Assembly (NCBI RefSeq): GCF_030209835.1
Contig: NZ_JARVRF010000026.1
Coordinates: 1-64,000, forward strand
DNA from: Arthrobacter sp. efr-133-R2A-120
GTDB lineage: Bacteria > Actinomycetota > Actinomycetes > Actinomycetales > Micrococcaceae
DNA: 64,000 nt
Direction of reading: 5' to 3'
The first letter of the stretch is position 1. Every line of letters begins with the position of its first letter. Below the pieces are notes generated by a model. That model saw only the letters and a list, made by a program, of their open reading frames with translations, ran no database searches and was not told the origin of the DNA. Below are positions 17,045 to 26,696 of this stretch, piece after piece. Position numbers and translations under genes: made by a program.

Positions 17045-18484
17045 ATGGACGAGGAGCTCCGCTGGGCTGACGCCGTCGGGCAGGCAGAACTGGTGCGGAG
17101 CGGCGCGATCTCGCCGAACGAACTGCTCGACGCCGGCCGCGACCGTATCCGGCAGATCGATCCGGTCCTGCATTGCATCGTCGCGCACTTGGAACCCGGG
17201 ACAGAAGGCCCGGCTCCTGACGCACCGTTTCCCGGGGTTCCCTTCCTTGTGAAGGACCTGTCCCTCGAGATCGCCGGAGCGCCCTTCAACGAGGGCTCCC
17301 GCTGGTTGAAGGACAACGTCTCAAACCAGGACCAGGAGCTTGTGCACCGGTACCGCAAAGCCGGGCTTGCGATCCTCGGGAAGACCAACACTCCGGAATT
17401 CGGGCTCAGCCCGCATTGCGAGCCGGCCTTGCATGGTGCCACCCGAAACCCTTGGGACCTGGCGCTTTCCACGAGCGGCTCCAGCGGCGGGTCCGCCGCC
17501 GCCGTCGCCTCCGGAATGGTCCCCATGGCGCACGGAAACGATCTTGGCGGATCCCTGCGCTACCCGGCTGCTTGGTGCGGGGTTTTCGGGTTCAAGCCGA
17601 CCCGCGGACGGGTTCCCATGGGTCCCGAGTATGGCGACGTGGCCGGGGGCTTCGCCGTGGAACACGCGCTGACCCGGAGCGTGCGCGATTCGGCTGCTCT
17701 CCTTGACGTCACAGCCGGGTCATCTCCAGGTGACCCATACTGGGCGCCGCCCCAGGCCCGGCCCTTCCTGCTTGAGGCCGGCACTGTCCCTGGAAAGCTC
17801 CGCATCGCCGCAACCGCGACGCCCAACTCGGGGCAACAAGTGCATCCGGACTACGTTCGGGTGTTCGAGGAAACCGTGGAATTGCTCGCCGGGCTGGGCC
17901 ACAGTGTCACCGAAGCGCACCCCGAGGGCCTAGGCAGGGCCGGGCACCGGGCGGTCAGGGCTGTCTACGGTGGCGCAATCGCGTGGATAGAGGCGTACTG
18001 GACGCAGCGGATGGGCAGGCCGCCGGAACCCGGCGAGATCGAGCCGTTCACCGCGGCCGACTTCGAGCGCTCGCGGGCTGTGACGGGTGGCCAGTACCTC
18101 CTCGGCATGGAGGAATTGCAGCGTTTCAGCCGCCGCCTGGCTGGATTCTTCGAGGAATTCGACGTCTGGATGACACCCACCGTCGGCTGGCCACCGTTGC
18201 CTCTCGGAACGCTGAATGGAACCGAGGAAGAACCGCTGCGGGGCGAGCGCGAAGCCGGCCGCTTCCTCATGTTCGACGGCGAATATGCGAACATCTCGGG
18301 CAACCCGGCCATGTCGGTGCCACTCGGAGCCGACTCGGCCGGCCTGCCCGTGGGCATGTCCTTCCTTGGCCGTTTCGGGGACGAGGCCACGCTCTTTCGC
18401 TTGGCTGGCCAGCTCGAGAAGGCCGCACCCTGGGCGGACCGCAAACCCGACGCCCTCGCGCGGGCGTTGGCGGCCCCGCACTGA
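17045..18484 (+). CDS. Amidase (amidase signature family)
   Basis: This 479-residue amidase-signature hydrolase carries the Ser-cisSer-Lys triad. The Lys is in [13 protein letters not shown] (about residue 76), and the two Ser are in [20 protein letters not shown] and [25 protein letters not shown] follows, as in fungal and bacterial amidases and 6-aminohexanoate-cyclic-dimer hydrolase. The substrate is an amide of unknown type. The ATG at 17045 is preceded by a weak ribosome site (AAAATGAGCC). A 92-residue protein starts 26 bases downstream and may be cotranscribed. Confidence 0.92.
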   Translation: MDEELRWADAVGQAELVRSGAISPNELLDAGRDRIRQIDPVLHCIVAHLEPGTEGPAPDAPFPGVPFLVKDLSLEIAGAPFNEGSRWLKDNVSNQDQELVHRYRKAGLAILGKTNTPEFGLSPHCEPALHGATRNPWDLALSTSGSSGGSAAAVASGMVPMAHGNDLGGSLRYPAAWCGVFGFKPTRGRVPMGPEYGDVAGGFAVEHALTRSVRDSAALLDVTAGSSPGDPYWAPPQARPFLLEAGTVPGKLRIAATATPNSGQQVHPDYVRVFEETVELLAGLGHSVTEAHPEGLGRAGHRAVRAVYGGAIAWIEAYWTQRMGRPPEPGEIEPFTAADFERSRAVTGGQYLLGMEELQRFSRRLAGFFEEFDVWMTPTVGWPPLPLGTLNGTEEEPLRGEREAGRFLMFDGEYANISGNPAMSVPLGADSAGLPVGMSFLGRFGDEATLFRLAGQLEKAAPWADRKPDALARALAAPH

Positions 18485-18510
18485 AGCTGAAGCAAGACAG
18501 GAGAGAAGCA

Positions 18511-18789
18511 ATGTTCATGGGCGTCTACCATTTCGACGGGGATCCCGCTCAACTGCTGGAAGGCCACAAGCGCATGGTGGGCCTCCTGCCGCCGGGCGCG
18601 TTGAAGATCCATGTATGTCTTTCCACCGAGGGCGGCATCTCGGTCTACGACACTTGCCCGGATAGGGCAACATTCGATCGCTTCAGCAGCGGCCACAGTT
18701 TCGCGGAACTCGTCGCGGAAGTTGGACTGCCCGAACCCCGGATCGAAGCGTTGGGCGAGGTCGAGTCGTACGAATTCCATCCGGAGTGA
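18511..18789 (+). CDS. Small conserved hypothetical protein
   Basis: A 92-residue protein with no recognised motif. It begins MFMGVYHFDGDPAQLLEGHK and reads like a ferredoxin-like dimeric alpha/beta barrel domain (alternating short strands and helices, with KIHVCLSTEGGISVYDTCPD in the centre). The start at 18511 is set by AGGAGAGAAGCA directly upstream; the same frame is open much further upstream but inside the amidase. Its 26-base gap to the amidase suggests cotranscription. Function is unknown. Confidence 0.8.
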   Translation: MFMGVYHFDGDPAQLLEGHKRMVGLLPPGALKIHVCLSTEGGISVYDTCPDRATFDRFSSGHSFAELVAEVGLPEPRIEALGEVESYEFHPE

Positions 18790-18859
18790 GCGGGTACACA
18801 AAGCCTCGCGTCGCAACTAGACTGGCCCGTACTGTGCTGCGTCCGGTTTTGGGAGTTCG

Positions 18860-20224
18860 ATGAAGAATCCGATCCATCCGGCAGCTTCGGTCAATGACCC
18901 CGCCGAGCTGCTGCAGCATCATGCCCGGGCCGGGCACGAGCAACTGGAATCGTGGCGTTTCGGGCTTCCCGATGCCACGGAGCTTCCGGGTCTACGCAGC
19001 CTGATCAAGGAATCCTGGCAACGATCCGTGCAGCTCAAGGCGAACCCGGACCAACCCGAGGCGCCGCTGGTCATAGACCTCGACGAGCTCGAGGAGTACC
19101 GGCGCCAACACCCGCTGGCCACCATCATGCCCGTCATCCAGAAGCTCCTCATCCAGCCCAGCTATGAGAGCGGGCTGCTGGTCGCCGTGGGGGATGAGCT
19201 GGGCCGCTTGCTGTGGGTGGACGGAAATCCCGCGATGCGACGCCGCGCCGAAGGCATGATGTTCGTGGCAGGCGCGGACTGGTCCGAAGGCGCGGTCGGC
19301 ACGAGCGCGCCCGGCACGGCGCTCGCCTTGGGCCGCGGCATCCAGATTTCCGGCGCCGAGCACTACAAACGCTCCGTCCACCCGTGGAGTTGCACCGCCG
19401 TGCCTTTCCATGACCCTGACTCCGGGGCCCTGCTCGGCGTCGTCGACATCACAGGCACGGAAGCCGCCGTCGCACCCCACACGCTTTCCCTCGTTGAAGC
19501 AACTGTGGCGGCTGCGCAGGCGCAATTGCGCGTGGAGAGGCTCCAGCTCGCGGCAACTAAGCACTCTGCGCCTGCCCGACGTCGGAACTCGCCCTCCGCG
19601 GTCGGCTCACGCCAGGGGACCGGACTGTATCGGAACAGCCTCCAGTTGCTCGGCCGGGACCAGGCCTTGTTGAGCATGGGAGGGCGCAGCATTCCGCTGT
19701 CCGCGAGGCACAGCGAGATCCTGGCCTTGCTGGGGACCCGTCCCGAGGGGCTCAGCGCCGAGGAACTCGCCCTGGCCCTGTATCCGGGGGACGGCTCAAG
19801 CGTGACATTGCGGGCCGAAATGGTGCGCCTGCGGAAGGTACTCCACGAGCTCGACCCAGCTGCGGTCCCGGAATCCCGCCCGTACCGGCTCCCGATCGAC
19901 CTCGGCCAGGATGCGGCCCAGGTTCTCTCCTGCCTGCAGCGGGGAGCCCACCGCATCGCGCTGGAGATCTACAAAGGCGCCGTCCTTCCGCATTCGGAAG
20001 CACCCGGCATTGTGGAGCTCCGCGAAAAGGTCTCGGCGCTCTTGCGCGAGGCGGTCCTCAACGACGGCAGTGCCGAGGCGCTGCTCAAGTATGCCGGGCT
20101 GCCTGAGGCGAAGAACGACGTCGACGTCCGGCTTGCCGCGCTCAGGCTCCTGCCGCCGCGTTCGCCCAAGCGGGCCGCCGTCGTCGCCGAGCTTGAACGC
20201 TTGGAAAGCGAACTGTCGGCCTGA
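18860..20224 (+). CDS. GAF-domain transcriptional regulator with winged-helix C-terminus
   Basis: This 454-residue protein begins with a segment typical of acetoin/aldehyde regulators (SLIKESWQRSVQLK, as in the N-termini of DhaR/AcoR-type proteins). A GAF domain follows (about 100-220, with GLLVAVGDELGRLLWVDG, WSEGAVGTSAPGTALALGRG and VDITGTEAAVAPHTL). Instead of an AAA+ sigma-54 module, the C-terminus (about 255-350) is a small winged-helix segment (IPLSARHSEILALLGTRPEG, VTLRAEMVRLRKVLHELDP). The aldehyde and alcohol dehydrogenase genes follow, so it probably regulates them in response to an aldehyde or ketone, binding the palindrome at 20971-20991. Binding is inferred. Confidence 0.88.
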   Translation: MKNPIHPAASVNDPAELLQHHARAGHEQLESWRFGLPDATELPGLRSLIKESWQRSVQLKANPDQPEAPLVIDLDELEEYRRQHPLATIMPVIQKLLIQPSYESGLLVAVGDELGRLLWVDGNPAMRRRAEGMMFVAGADWSEGAVGTSAPGTALALGRGIQISGAEHYKRSVHPWSCTAVPFHDPDSGALLGVVDITGTEAAVAPHTLSLVEATVAAAQAQLRVERLQLAATKHSAPARRRNSPSAVGSRQGTGLYRNSLQLLGRDQALLSMGGRSIPLSARHSEILALLGTRPEGLSAEELALALYPGDGSSVTLRAEMVRLRKVLHELDPAAVPESRPYRLPIDLGQDAAQVLSCLQRGAHRIALEIYKGAVLPHSEAPGIVELREKVSALLREAVLNDGSAEALLKYAGLPEAKNDVDVRLAALRLLPPRSPKRAAVVAELERLESELSA

Positions 20225-20307
20225 GGAGGGCCCCTCGTGTGGCACTCGGGAAATACGGAGTTTCGGCCCGTATCGTAGAAGCGAGCCAAACGAAAGAAGC
20301 TTCCTCC

Positions 20308-20919
20308 GTGTTGAACAAACGCCTCGCCGTTGCCCTAACCGTGTCCGGACTCCTTGCCGGAGTCACAGCCTGCGGGGCACCCGCACAGACAGCACCCGTA
20401 TCGGCGACGCCTTCGACTTCGGCCACCACGGCTGCCGCCGCCGCGTGGGAACTCGATCCCACGGCGGGCGCCCAGAGAATCAAGGCCGCGGGCCTGGATA
20501 TCCTGACCGCCGAAGGCACAGCCGAGCACTATCACGCCCATCTGGATGTCCTGGTAGACGGCAAAGCCGTCACCGTCCCGGCCGAAATTGGCTTCAGTTT
20601 CGGGGCCGACGGGCAGCCCAACGGAATCTCGGCACTCCACACCCACGACACGTCCGGCGTCATCCACATCGAAGCGCCCACGGCCGGCCAGAAGTACACG
20701 CTCGGCCAGGTCCTCAGCGAATGGGGAGTTCTCGACGGCAAGGACGCCACGGGAGCACCGCATGGCGGAACCGGCGGCTGGACCGCCTACGTGAACGGCG
20801 CAAAGCAGAATGCGCCAGTGTCAGACGTGGTTCTCAAGGCCCACGACGAAGTCGTGCTCTCCTACGGTGCCGCGCCCTCGCCGGTTCCGAGCTCGTACGC
20901 TTTCCCCGCGGGTCTATAG
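20308..20919 (+). CDS. Putative secreted lipoprotein
   Basis: This 203-residue protein starts with a signal sequence and lipobox (LLAGVTAC, Cys at about residue 22), then a Ser/Thr/Ala linker. The globular domain contains [17 protein letters not shown] and [18 protein letters not shown], a His-rich pattern that may bind a metal. The GTG at 20308 (GTG TTG AAC AAA) is chosen because it puts positively charged residues before the hydrophobic core; a GTG at 20239 would add a tail with no signal character. It lies between the GAF regulator and the aldehyde dehydrogenase, but no direct role there is evident. Confidence 0.82.
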   Translation: MLNKRLAVALTVSGLLAGVTACGAPAQTAPVSATPSTSATTAAAAAWELDPTAGAQRIKAAGLDILTAEGTAEHYHAHLDVLVDGKAVTVPAEIGFSFGADGQPNGISALHTHDTSGVIHIEAPTAGQKYTLGQVLSEWGVLDGKDATGAPHGGTGGWTAYVNGAKQNAPVSDVVLKAHDEVVLSYGAAPSPVPSSYAFPAGL

Positions 20920-20970
20920 CTTCCTGGGCGCGGCCGGGGGAGTCCTGCCCCGAAGTGATCTGAACCACAT

Positions 20971-20991
20971 GGTTGCAACCTGCTTGCAACC
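20971..20991. promoter_or_regulatory. Palindromic operator candidate upstream of the aldehyde dehydrogenase
   Basis: GGTTGCAA and TTGCAACC form a perfect 8-bp inverted repeat with a 5-bp spacer. A second, overlapping inverted repeat AACCA-CA-TGGTT lies at 20963-20974. Both are 60-90 bases before the aldehyde dehydrogenase ATG. The GAF regulator encoded upstream is the natural candidate to bind here. Confidence 0.65.
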
Positions 20992-21052
20992 TTCCCCCTC
21001 CTACGCTGATGGCACAGCAAAGCCACCATCATGCGCAGCAAAGGAGCTACAG

Positions 21053-22576
21053 ATGACTGTTTATGCACAGCCGGGTGCCGAGGGTTCGAAGGTCACTTTC
21101 AAGGACCGTTACGAGAACTGGATCGGCGGGGAGTGGGTTGCCCCGGTCAAGGGGCAGTACTTCGAGAACATCACCCCGGTGACCGGGAAGGCCTTCTGCG
21201 AGGTTGCCCGGGGCACGGCCGAGGACATCGAGCTGGCCTTGGACGCTGCGCACAAGGTGGCCCCGTCCTGGGGCAAGACCTCGGCCACCGAACGCGCCGC
21301 GATCCTGAACAAGATCGCCGACCGGATCGATGAGAACGTCGAGTTGCTGGCCGTCGCCGAGACCTGGGACAACGGCAAACCGGTCCGCGAAACCCTGAAC
21401 GCGGACATCCCCCTCGCGGCGGACCACTTCCGCTACTTCGCCTCCGCGATCCGCGCCCAGGAAGGCCACCTGTCCCAGCTGGACGAGGACACCACCGCCT
21501 ACCACTTCCACGAGCCGCTGGGCGTGGTGGGCCAGATCATCCCGTGGAACTTTCCGATCCTCATGGCCGTGTGGAAGCTCGCGCCGGCACTGGCCGCGGG
21601 CAACGCCGTCGTGCTCAAGCCCGCCGAGCAGACCCCGTCCTCGATCCTGGTCCTGATGGAACTGATCTCCGATCTGCTGCCCGCCGGCGTCGTGAACGTC
21701 GTCAACGGTTTCGGTGTCGAGGCTGGCAAGCCGCTGGCGTCCAGCCCGCGGATCCGCAAGATCGCCTTCACCGGCGAGACCACCACGGGACGGCTGATCA
21801 GCCAGTACGCGTCCCAGAACCTGATCCCCGTGACCCTGGAGCTGGGCGGCAAGAGCCCGAACATTTTCTTCGACGACGTCGCCGCGCAGAACGATGCGTT
21901 CTACGACAAGGCCCAGGAAGGCTTCACGCTCTTCGCCTTCAACCAGGGCGAAGTCTGCACCTGCCCCTCCCGCGCCCTGGTCCAGGAAGGCATCTACGAC
22001 TCCTTCATCGCCGACGCCGTGGCCCGCACCAACAAGATCATCCAGGGCAACCCGCTGGACACCGACACCCAGATCGGCGCCCAGGCTTCCAACGACCAGC
22101 TCGAGAAGATCCTCTCCTACATCGACATCGGAAAGCAGGAAGGCGCCAAGGTCCTCACCGGCGGCGCCCGCGCCCAGCTCGACGGCGACCTCGCCGGGGG
22201 CTACTACGTGCAGCCGACCATCTTCGAAGGCCACAACCGGATGCGGATCTTCCAGGAAGAGATCTTCGGCCCCGTGGTGTCCGTGACGAAGTTCAGCGAC
22301 TACGACGACGCCATCGGTATCGCCAACGACACCCTCTACGGACTCGGCGCCGGGGTCTGGTCCCGCAACGGCAACGTCGCCTACCGGGCAGGCCGGGAGA
22401 TCCAGGCCGGCCGCGTCTGGGTCAACAACTACCACGCCTACCCCGCCGGCGCCGCGTTCGGCGGCTACAAGTCCTCCGGCATCGGACGCGAAAACCACGC
22501 CATGATGCTCGACCACTACCAGCAGACCAAAAACCTCCTGGTCAGCTACAACGAAAACAAACTCGGCTTCTTCTAA
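21053..22576 (+). CDS. exaC: Acetaldehyde-type aldehyde dehydrogenase
   Basis: This 507-residue NAD-dependent aldehyde dehydrogenase resembles ExaC/AldB enzymes that oxidise acetaldehyde to acetate. Visible are [25 protein letters not shown], the base Glu in [12 protein letters not shown] and the catalytic Cys in [13 protein letters not shown]. The ATG at 21053 follows AAGGAG; the open frame upstream runs into the lipoprotein and is rejected. An alcohol dehydrogenase and a DUF779 protein follow, the usual trio for ethanol utilisation in this group. A hairpin lies between this gene and the next. Confidence 0.93.
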   Translation: MTVYAQPGAEGSKVTFKDRYENWIGGEWVAPVKGQYFENITPVTGKAFCEVARGTAEDIELALDAAHKVAPSWGKTSATERAAILNKIADRIDENVELLAVAETWDNGKPVRETLNADIPLAADHFRYFASAIRAQEGHLSQLDEDTTAYHFHEPLGVVGQIIPWNFPILMAVWKLAPALAAGNAVVLKPAEQTPSSILVLMELISDLLPAGVVNVVNGFGVEAGKPLASSPRIRKIAFTGETTTGRLISQYASQNLIPVTLELGGKSPNIFFDDVAAQNDAFYDKAQEGFTLFAFNQGEVCTCPSRALVQEGIYDSFIADAVARTNKIIQGNPLDTDTQIGAQASNDQLEKILSYIDIGKQEGAKVLTGGARAQLDGDLAGGYYVQPTIFEGHNRMRIFQEEIFGPVVSVTKFSDYDDAIGIANDTLYGLGAGVWSRNGNVAYRAGREIQAGRVWVNNYHAYPAGAAFGGYKSSGIGRENHAMMLDHYQQTKNLLVSYNENKLGFF

Positions 22577-22589
22577 GCCGCACTTGACC

Positions 22590-22625
22590 CGGCGGGGAGG
22601 GATCAGCACAGACCCCTCCCCGCCG
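22590..22625 (+). terminator. GC-rich hairpin between aldehyde and alcohol dehydrogenase genes
   Basis: A perfect 12-bp stem (CGGCGGGGAGGG at 22590 with CCCTCCCCGCCG at 22614) closes a 12-nt loop. There is no T-run, so it may attenuate transcription or stabilise the upstream mRNA rather than fully terminate, setting different levels for the two dehydrogenases. Confidence 0.55.
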
Positions 22626-22699
22626 ACCCACCCTGGCCACCCCTCAGGAAAGCAGCACCCCGCCTCAAACAACGCTTTAACGACGCAAGGATTTCGCCA

Positions 22700-23722
22700 A
22701 TGACGACGACAATGCAAGCAGCCGTAGTAACAGAATTCGGAAAAGACCTTCAAATCCAGTCCCTTCCCCTTCCCACGCCTGGCCGAGGAGAAGCGCTGGT
22801 CAAGGTCATCACCAGCGGCGTCTGCCATACAGACCTGCACGCCGCCGAGGGGGACTGGCCGGTCAAGCCTTCCCCGCCGTTCGTGCCCGGCCATGAAGGC
22901 GTGGGTGAAGTGGTTGCCCTCGGCGAGGGCGTCACCGACCTGGCCGTCGGGGACCTGGTGGGCAACGCCTGGCTCTGGTCCGCTTGTGGCGATTGCCAGT
23001 TCTGCCGGACTGGTTGGGAGACGCTGTGCGAAGCCCAGAAGAACGCCGGCTACAGCGTGGACGGTTCGTTCGGGGAGTACATGCTGGTGGACAGCCGGTT
23101 CGCCGCGAGGATTCCGGCAGGTTCGGACCCCGTGGAGGTCGCCCCGCTGCTGTGCGCCGGAGTCACCGTCTACAAGGGATTGAAGATGACCGAGGCCAGG
23201 CCGGGCCAATGGGTCACCATTTCCGGCATCGGCGGCCTGGGTCACATCGCGGTCCAATACGCCGTGGCCATGGGCCTGCGGGTTGCCGCGGTGGACATCG
23301 CCGACGACAAGCTCGCCCTCGCCAAGAAACACGGCGCCGAGCTCACGGTCAACGCGCTGCACGAAGATCCGGCGGAAGTTATCCAGCGGGAAACCGGAGG
23401 CTGCCACGGCGTCTTGGTCACGGCGGTGCACCCCTCGGCTTTCGGGCAGGCGATCGGCATGGCCCGCCGTGGTGGGACCATCGTCTTCAACGGACTCCCG
23501 CCGGGAGATTTCCCCGCGCCGATCTTCGAGATTGTGCTCAAGGGCCTGACCGTCCGTGGTTCGATCGTGGGAACTCGCCAGGACCTGGAGGAAGCGCTGG
23601 ACTTCTACGCGCAGGGCAAGATCCACCCGACCGTGTCCACGCGGGAGCTCTCCGAGGTCAACGCGGTCTTTGACGAAATGAAGCATGCCAAGATCGACGG
23701 ACGCGTGGTGCTGAGGTTCTAA
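22700..23722 (+). CDS. adhP: Zinc-dependent alcohol dehydrogenase
   Basis: This 340-residue medium-chain dehydrogenase interconverts primary alcohols and aldehydes with NAD. Catalytic zinc ligands are in GVCHTDLHAAEGDWP (Cys) and PGHEGVGEVVALG (His-Glu). The structural zinc cluster is CGDCQFCRTGWETLC, with four Cys. The Rossmann motif is SGIGGLGHIAVQYA. Length and motifs match AdhP-type ethanol dehydrogenases. Its stop overlaps the start of the DUF779 gene by one base (TAATG), indicating coupling. Confidence 0.94.
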   Translation: MTTTMQAAVVTEFGKDLQIQSLPLPTPGRGEALVKVITSGVCHTDLHAAEGDWPVKPSPPFVPGHEGVGEVVALGEGVTDLAVGDLVGNAWLWSACGDCQFCRTGWETLCEAQKNAGYSVDGSFGEYMLVDSRFAARIPAGSDPVEVAPLLCAGVTVYKGLKMTEARPGQWVTISGIGGLGHIAVQYAVAMGLRVAAVDIADDKLALAKKHGAELTVNALHEDPAEVIQRETGGCHGVLVTAVHPSAFGQAIGMARRGGTIVFNGLPPGDFPAPIFEIVLKGLTVRGSIVGTRQDLEEALDFYAQGKIHPTVSTRELSEVNAVFDEMKHAKIDGRVVLRF

Positions 23723-24138
23723 TGCCCCACAACAGGCTTGACGCCGCAGTGACGCTGCCCGCGGAAGACTTTTCCCGGGTGGCGCTCACCGCCGTTTCCA
23801 TCGAACTCCTCCGGAAGTTGTGGGAGCAGCATGGTCCGCTCATGTTCCACCAGTCAGGCGGTTGCTGCGACGGTTCCTCCCCGATGTGCTACCCGGCCGG
23901 CGAATTCATTACCGGTGATTCGGACGTTCTGCTCGGGCTATTCGACATCGGCGAGCCCGAACGGCCGCAGCCTTTGGAGTTCTGGATGTCCCGGGAGCAG
24001 TTCAATTACTGGTCCCACACCCATCTGACGGTGGATGTGGTGGACGGCCGCGGGAGTGGATTCTCGGTCGAATCGCCTGAGGGGAAACGCTTCCTTATCC
24101 GCTCGACCTTGATGGATTGGAACGTCCCCGCGCTCTGA
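23722..24138 (+). CDS. DUF779 domain-containing protein
   Basis: This 138-residue protein contains the DUF779 hallmark HQSGGCCDGSSPMCYP (about residues 43-58) with conserved Cys pairs, followed by GEFITGDSDVLLG and FWMSREQFNYWSHT. The family has no known biochemistry but is routinely encoded beside aldehyde dehydrogenases, as here. The cysteine pattern suggests metal binding or a redox role (inference). It is translationally coupled to adhP. Confidence 0.93.
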   Translation: MPHNRLDAAVTLPAEDFSRVALTAVSIELLRKLWEQHGPLMFHQSGGCCDGSSPMCYPAGEFITGDSDVLLGLFDIGEPERPQPLEFWMSREQFNYWSHTHLTVDVVDGRGSGFSVESPEGKRFLIRSTLMDWNVPAL

Positions 24139-24203
24139 AGATGGGCCATGCATGTGTCTCACGATTCGGGACAAATGTGGGGGTCCATTGGCTGGACACT
24201 ACT

Positions 24204-24235
24204 CTTGATGAGTCTGTTTCTACCACCTCATCAAG
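24204..24235. promoter_or_regulatory. Inverted repeat just upstream of the amino acid permease
   Basis: CTTGATGAG and CTCATCAAG are perfect 9-bp arms separated by 14 bp, ending 15 bases before the permease ATG. This could be an operator or a 5'-leader hairpin close to the ribosome site, since the region lacks a clear Shine-Dalgarno sequence. Confidence 0.55.
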
Positions 24236-24250
24236 ATTGTGGACTCTTCT

Positions 24251-25801
24251 ATGAACCTCTTCCGGACCAAATCGATCGAGCAGTCCATTGCGGACGCCGA
24301 TGAGCCCGGACGCAAGCTCAAGCGTTCCCTCAGCACCTGGGATCTGATGATCATGGGCGTCGCCGTTGCCGTCGGTGCCGGGATCTTCTCTGTCGGCGCC
24401 AAGGCCGCTGCGAACTTCGCCGGGCCCGCCGTGACCATCTCCTTCGCCGTCGCAGCCGTCACGTGTGCCTTGGCAATCATGTGCTACGCCGAATTCGCTA
24501 CCGCGATCCCGGTCGCTGGGTCCGCCTACGTCTTCACCTACGCCACCATGGGCGAAGTCCTCGCTTGGATCATTGGTTGGAACCTCATCCTTGAACTCTT
24601 TACCGCTGCTGCGGTGATCGCCAAGTACTGGGGAATCTACCTGAGCAAAGTGTTTGCGCTCATGGGTGTGGATATGCCGCCGGCCGTGAACATTGCCGGT
24701 GTGGATCTCTATTGGGGCGCTTTCCTGATTGTTGCCATCTTCACGGTGCTCCTGGTGCTCGGCACCAAGCTCTCTGCCCGCGTGGGCAACGTTTTCACGC
24801 TGATCAAGATCGCCGTGGTGCTGTTCGTGATTGTTGTCGGCTTCACCTACGTGAAATTCTCCAACTACACGCCCTTCGTCCCGGCATCGCAGCCTACCGG
24901 GGGCAACGACGGCGCGGATGTCATGAAGCAGTCCTTCTTCGGCTTCCTCACAGGTGCGGTTCCGGCCCAGTACGGAACGCTGGGCATCTTTGCCGGCGCA
25001 GCCTTGGTGTTCTTTGCCTTCATCGGCTTCGACGTGGTTGCCACCTCCGCGGAAGAGGTCAAGAACCCGCAGAAGACCTTGCCCCGGGGCATCTTCGGCG
25101 GCCTGGCGCTCGTGACGCTGCTGTACATCCTGGTCTCCCTCGCCCTGACCGGCATGGTGTCCTACACCCAACTGGCCGAAGCCAAGAACCCCACCCTGAC
25201 CACGGCTTTCGAAGCGGTTGGAAACACCGACGCGGCCAAGGTCATTGCCTTTGGCTCGCTCATCGGTTTGACCACCGTCATCATGGTTCTGCTCATGGGC
25301 CTGGCCCGGGTGGTCCTTGCCATGAGTCGCGACGGACTGCTTCCGCGCGCGCTGTCCAAGACCAGTGCCAAGCGTTCGACGCCGGTCCGCCTCCAGATCA
25401 TCTGTGGCGCTGCCGTGGCAATCGTTGCCGGACTGACCAACGTGGATCTTCTCGAAGAAATGATCAACATCGGTACCCTCTCGGCCTTCGTCATGGTGAG
25501 CCTGGGCATCCTGGTGCTGCGTAAGAAGCGCCCGGATCTCAAGCCGGCTTTCCGGGTTCCGTTCGGCAAGGTCCTTCCGGTGGTCTCGGCCGTCCTGTGC
25601 GTCTACCTGATGACAAACCTCGCCGTGGAGACCTGGGTCTTCTTCGCCATCTGGCTGGCAATCGGACTCGCCATCTACTTTGCCTACGGGCAGCGCCACT
25701 CCCGCTTGAACGAGAAGTTCGCTTCGGCAAAGGCCGCGGTGTCCGGGAACGCGGCTGTTTCCGACAAGAGCGACGACGAAGACAACCTCACTAGGGTCTA
25801 G
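24251..25801 (+). CDS. Amino acid permease, APC superfamily (cationic amino acid transporter type)
   Basis: This 516-residue membrane protein has about 12-13 helices. N-terminal signatures are KRSLSTWDLMIMGVAVAVGAGIF (the APC helix-1 unwound GAGIF motif), GPAVTISFAVAAVTCALAIM and CYAEFATAIPVAGSAYVFTY, all typical of YfnA/CAT-type transporters. A later segment is FIGFDVVATSAEEVKNPQK. The ATG at 24251 is chosen; a GTG at 24239 in frame would add four residues. The C-terminus carries a charged tail. It is monocistronic with an inverted repeat before the start. Confidence 0.92.
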   Translation: MNLFRTKSIEQSIADADEPGRKLKRSLSTWDLMIMGVAVAVGAGIFSVGAKAAANFAGPAVTISFAVAAVTCALAIMCYAEFATAIPVAGSAYVFTYATMGEVLAWIIGWNLILELFTAAAVIAKYWGIYLSKVFALMGVDMPPAVNIAGVDLYWGAFLIVAIFTVLLVLGTKLSARVGNVFTLIKIAVVLFVIVVGFTYVKFSNYTPFVPASQPTGGNDGADVMKQSFFGFLTGAVPAQYGTLGIFAGAALVFFAFIGFDVVATSAEEVKNPQKTLPRGIFGGLALVTLLYILVSLALTGMVSYTQLAEAKNPTLTTAFEAVGNTDAAKVIAFGSLIGLTTVIMVLLMGLARVVLAMSRDGLLPRALSKTSAKRSTPVRLQIICGAAVAIVAGLTNVDLLEEMINIGTLSAFVMVSLGILVLRKKRPDLKPAFRVPFGKVLPVVSAVLCVYLMTNLAVETWVFFAIWLAIGLAIYFAYGQRHSRLNEKFASAKAAVSGNAAVSDKSDDEDNLTRV

Positions 25802-25844
25802 CCAGCGACCGGGCTCACGCCCCCGGCTAGACTCACCCCCACGA

Positions 25845-26480
25845 TTACGGCGACGCGTGCTCGTTGACCCACTCCACGAGCGGGCGCAGTACCTCCCAAC
25901 GCTTGGCGATCTCTTCCTTGGCTGAGGGCTGGGACATCCATTCCGGTTCGCCCAAGGTCACTCCGGCAGACAACGACTTGTGCTTCAAGAGCTCGGCGCG
26001 TGGATGGTCTTTGTCGAAACCGCGCGGCACGGTCTTGAGCTTCTCGCCTTCCACTGCGAAGCCCGCGGCGGCGATGGCATCGACGATTTTCTGGAGTTCC
26101 TCCCCGCTGGCCGGCGAATCGGTGGCGGCGCGGAACCGGGCAATCTGCTCGGGGGTGCGCGAGTGGCATCCACCGCCGACTAACAAGCCGTCTGCACTGA
26201 GCTGGAGGTAGAAGCCCACACCCTCGTTATCCGCTGCAAAGGCTCCCTGTGCCGTCTTGTAGGGGGACTTGTCTTGGGAGAACCGGATGTCGCGGTTGGG
26301 ACGGAAAACCTTGCCCGGCCCGAATCGCGGCTCAAGCTCTTCCAGCAACAGCGTCAATGGCTCCTTCACGGCGGAGTCGTAGATGTCTTTATGCGCCAAC
26401 CACCATTCGCGGTTGTTGTTCTCTTCAAGTTCGGCATAGAAGGCGATGGCCTCTGCGGGGATCCCGGTAAATGTGCTCAT
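25845..26480 (-). CDS. DUF2461 domain-containing protein
   Basis: This 211-residue protein matches DUF2461 (TIGR02453). It begins FTGIPAEAIAFYAELEENNN, followed by NREWWLAHKDIYD and VFRPNRDIRFSQDKSPYKTA, then GFYLQLSADGLLVGGGCHS. The family is widespread in bacteria but has no established function. It is convergent with the permease (43 bases between stops). Confidence 0.93.
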   Translation of the reverse strand: MSTFTGIPAEAIAFYAELEENNNREWWLAHKDIYDSAVKEPLTLLLEELEPRFGPGKVFRPNRDIRFSQDKSPYKTAQGAFAADNEGVGFYLQLSADGLLVGGGCHSRTPEQIARFRAATDSPASGEELQKIVDAIAAAGFAVEGEKLKTVPRGFDKDHPRAELLKHKSLSAGVTLGEPEWMSQPSAKEEIAKRWEVLRPLVEWVNEHASP

Positions 26481-26644
26481 GTAAGGATCCTATGGATGAC
26501 AATGCCGGGCTAGCCAGAGCCATTGTCGGCCATGTGGAAAACCCGCCGCGGAACCTCGCCGCTGGGTCGGTACCTTGTTTCGCATTCCACGAGATACAAG
26601 CTCAGGAATCGCAAACAAGTCCAGGCATTCATGCGCATTAAACA

Positions 26645-26679
26645 GCAACCCCGCCGCGGAGAATCCGCAGCGGGGTTGC
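26645..26679 (-). terminator. Terminator hairpin after katA
   Basis: GCAACCCCG (26645-26653) pairs with CGGGGTTGC (26671-26679), and the inner bases (CGCGGA with an imperfect CCGCAG) extend the stem. On the minus strand it is followed by TGTTTAAT. It lies 18 bases past the catalase stop. The rest of 26481-26696 shows no gene. Confidence 0.75.
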
Positions 26680-26696
26680 TTCGTTGGTGGACGTTG

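Noticed and set aside
21047..23686. Long minus-strand frame of 879 codons
   Set aside because: It is a GC-rich shadow opposite the aldehyde and alcohol dehydrogenase genes; composition and absence of motifs show it is not coding.
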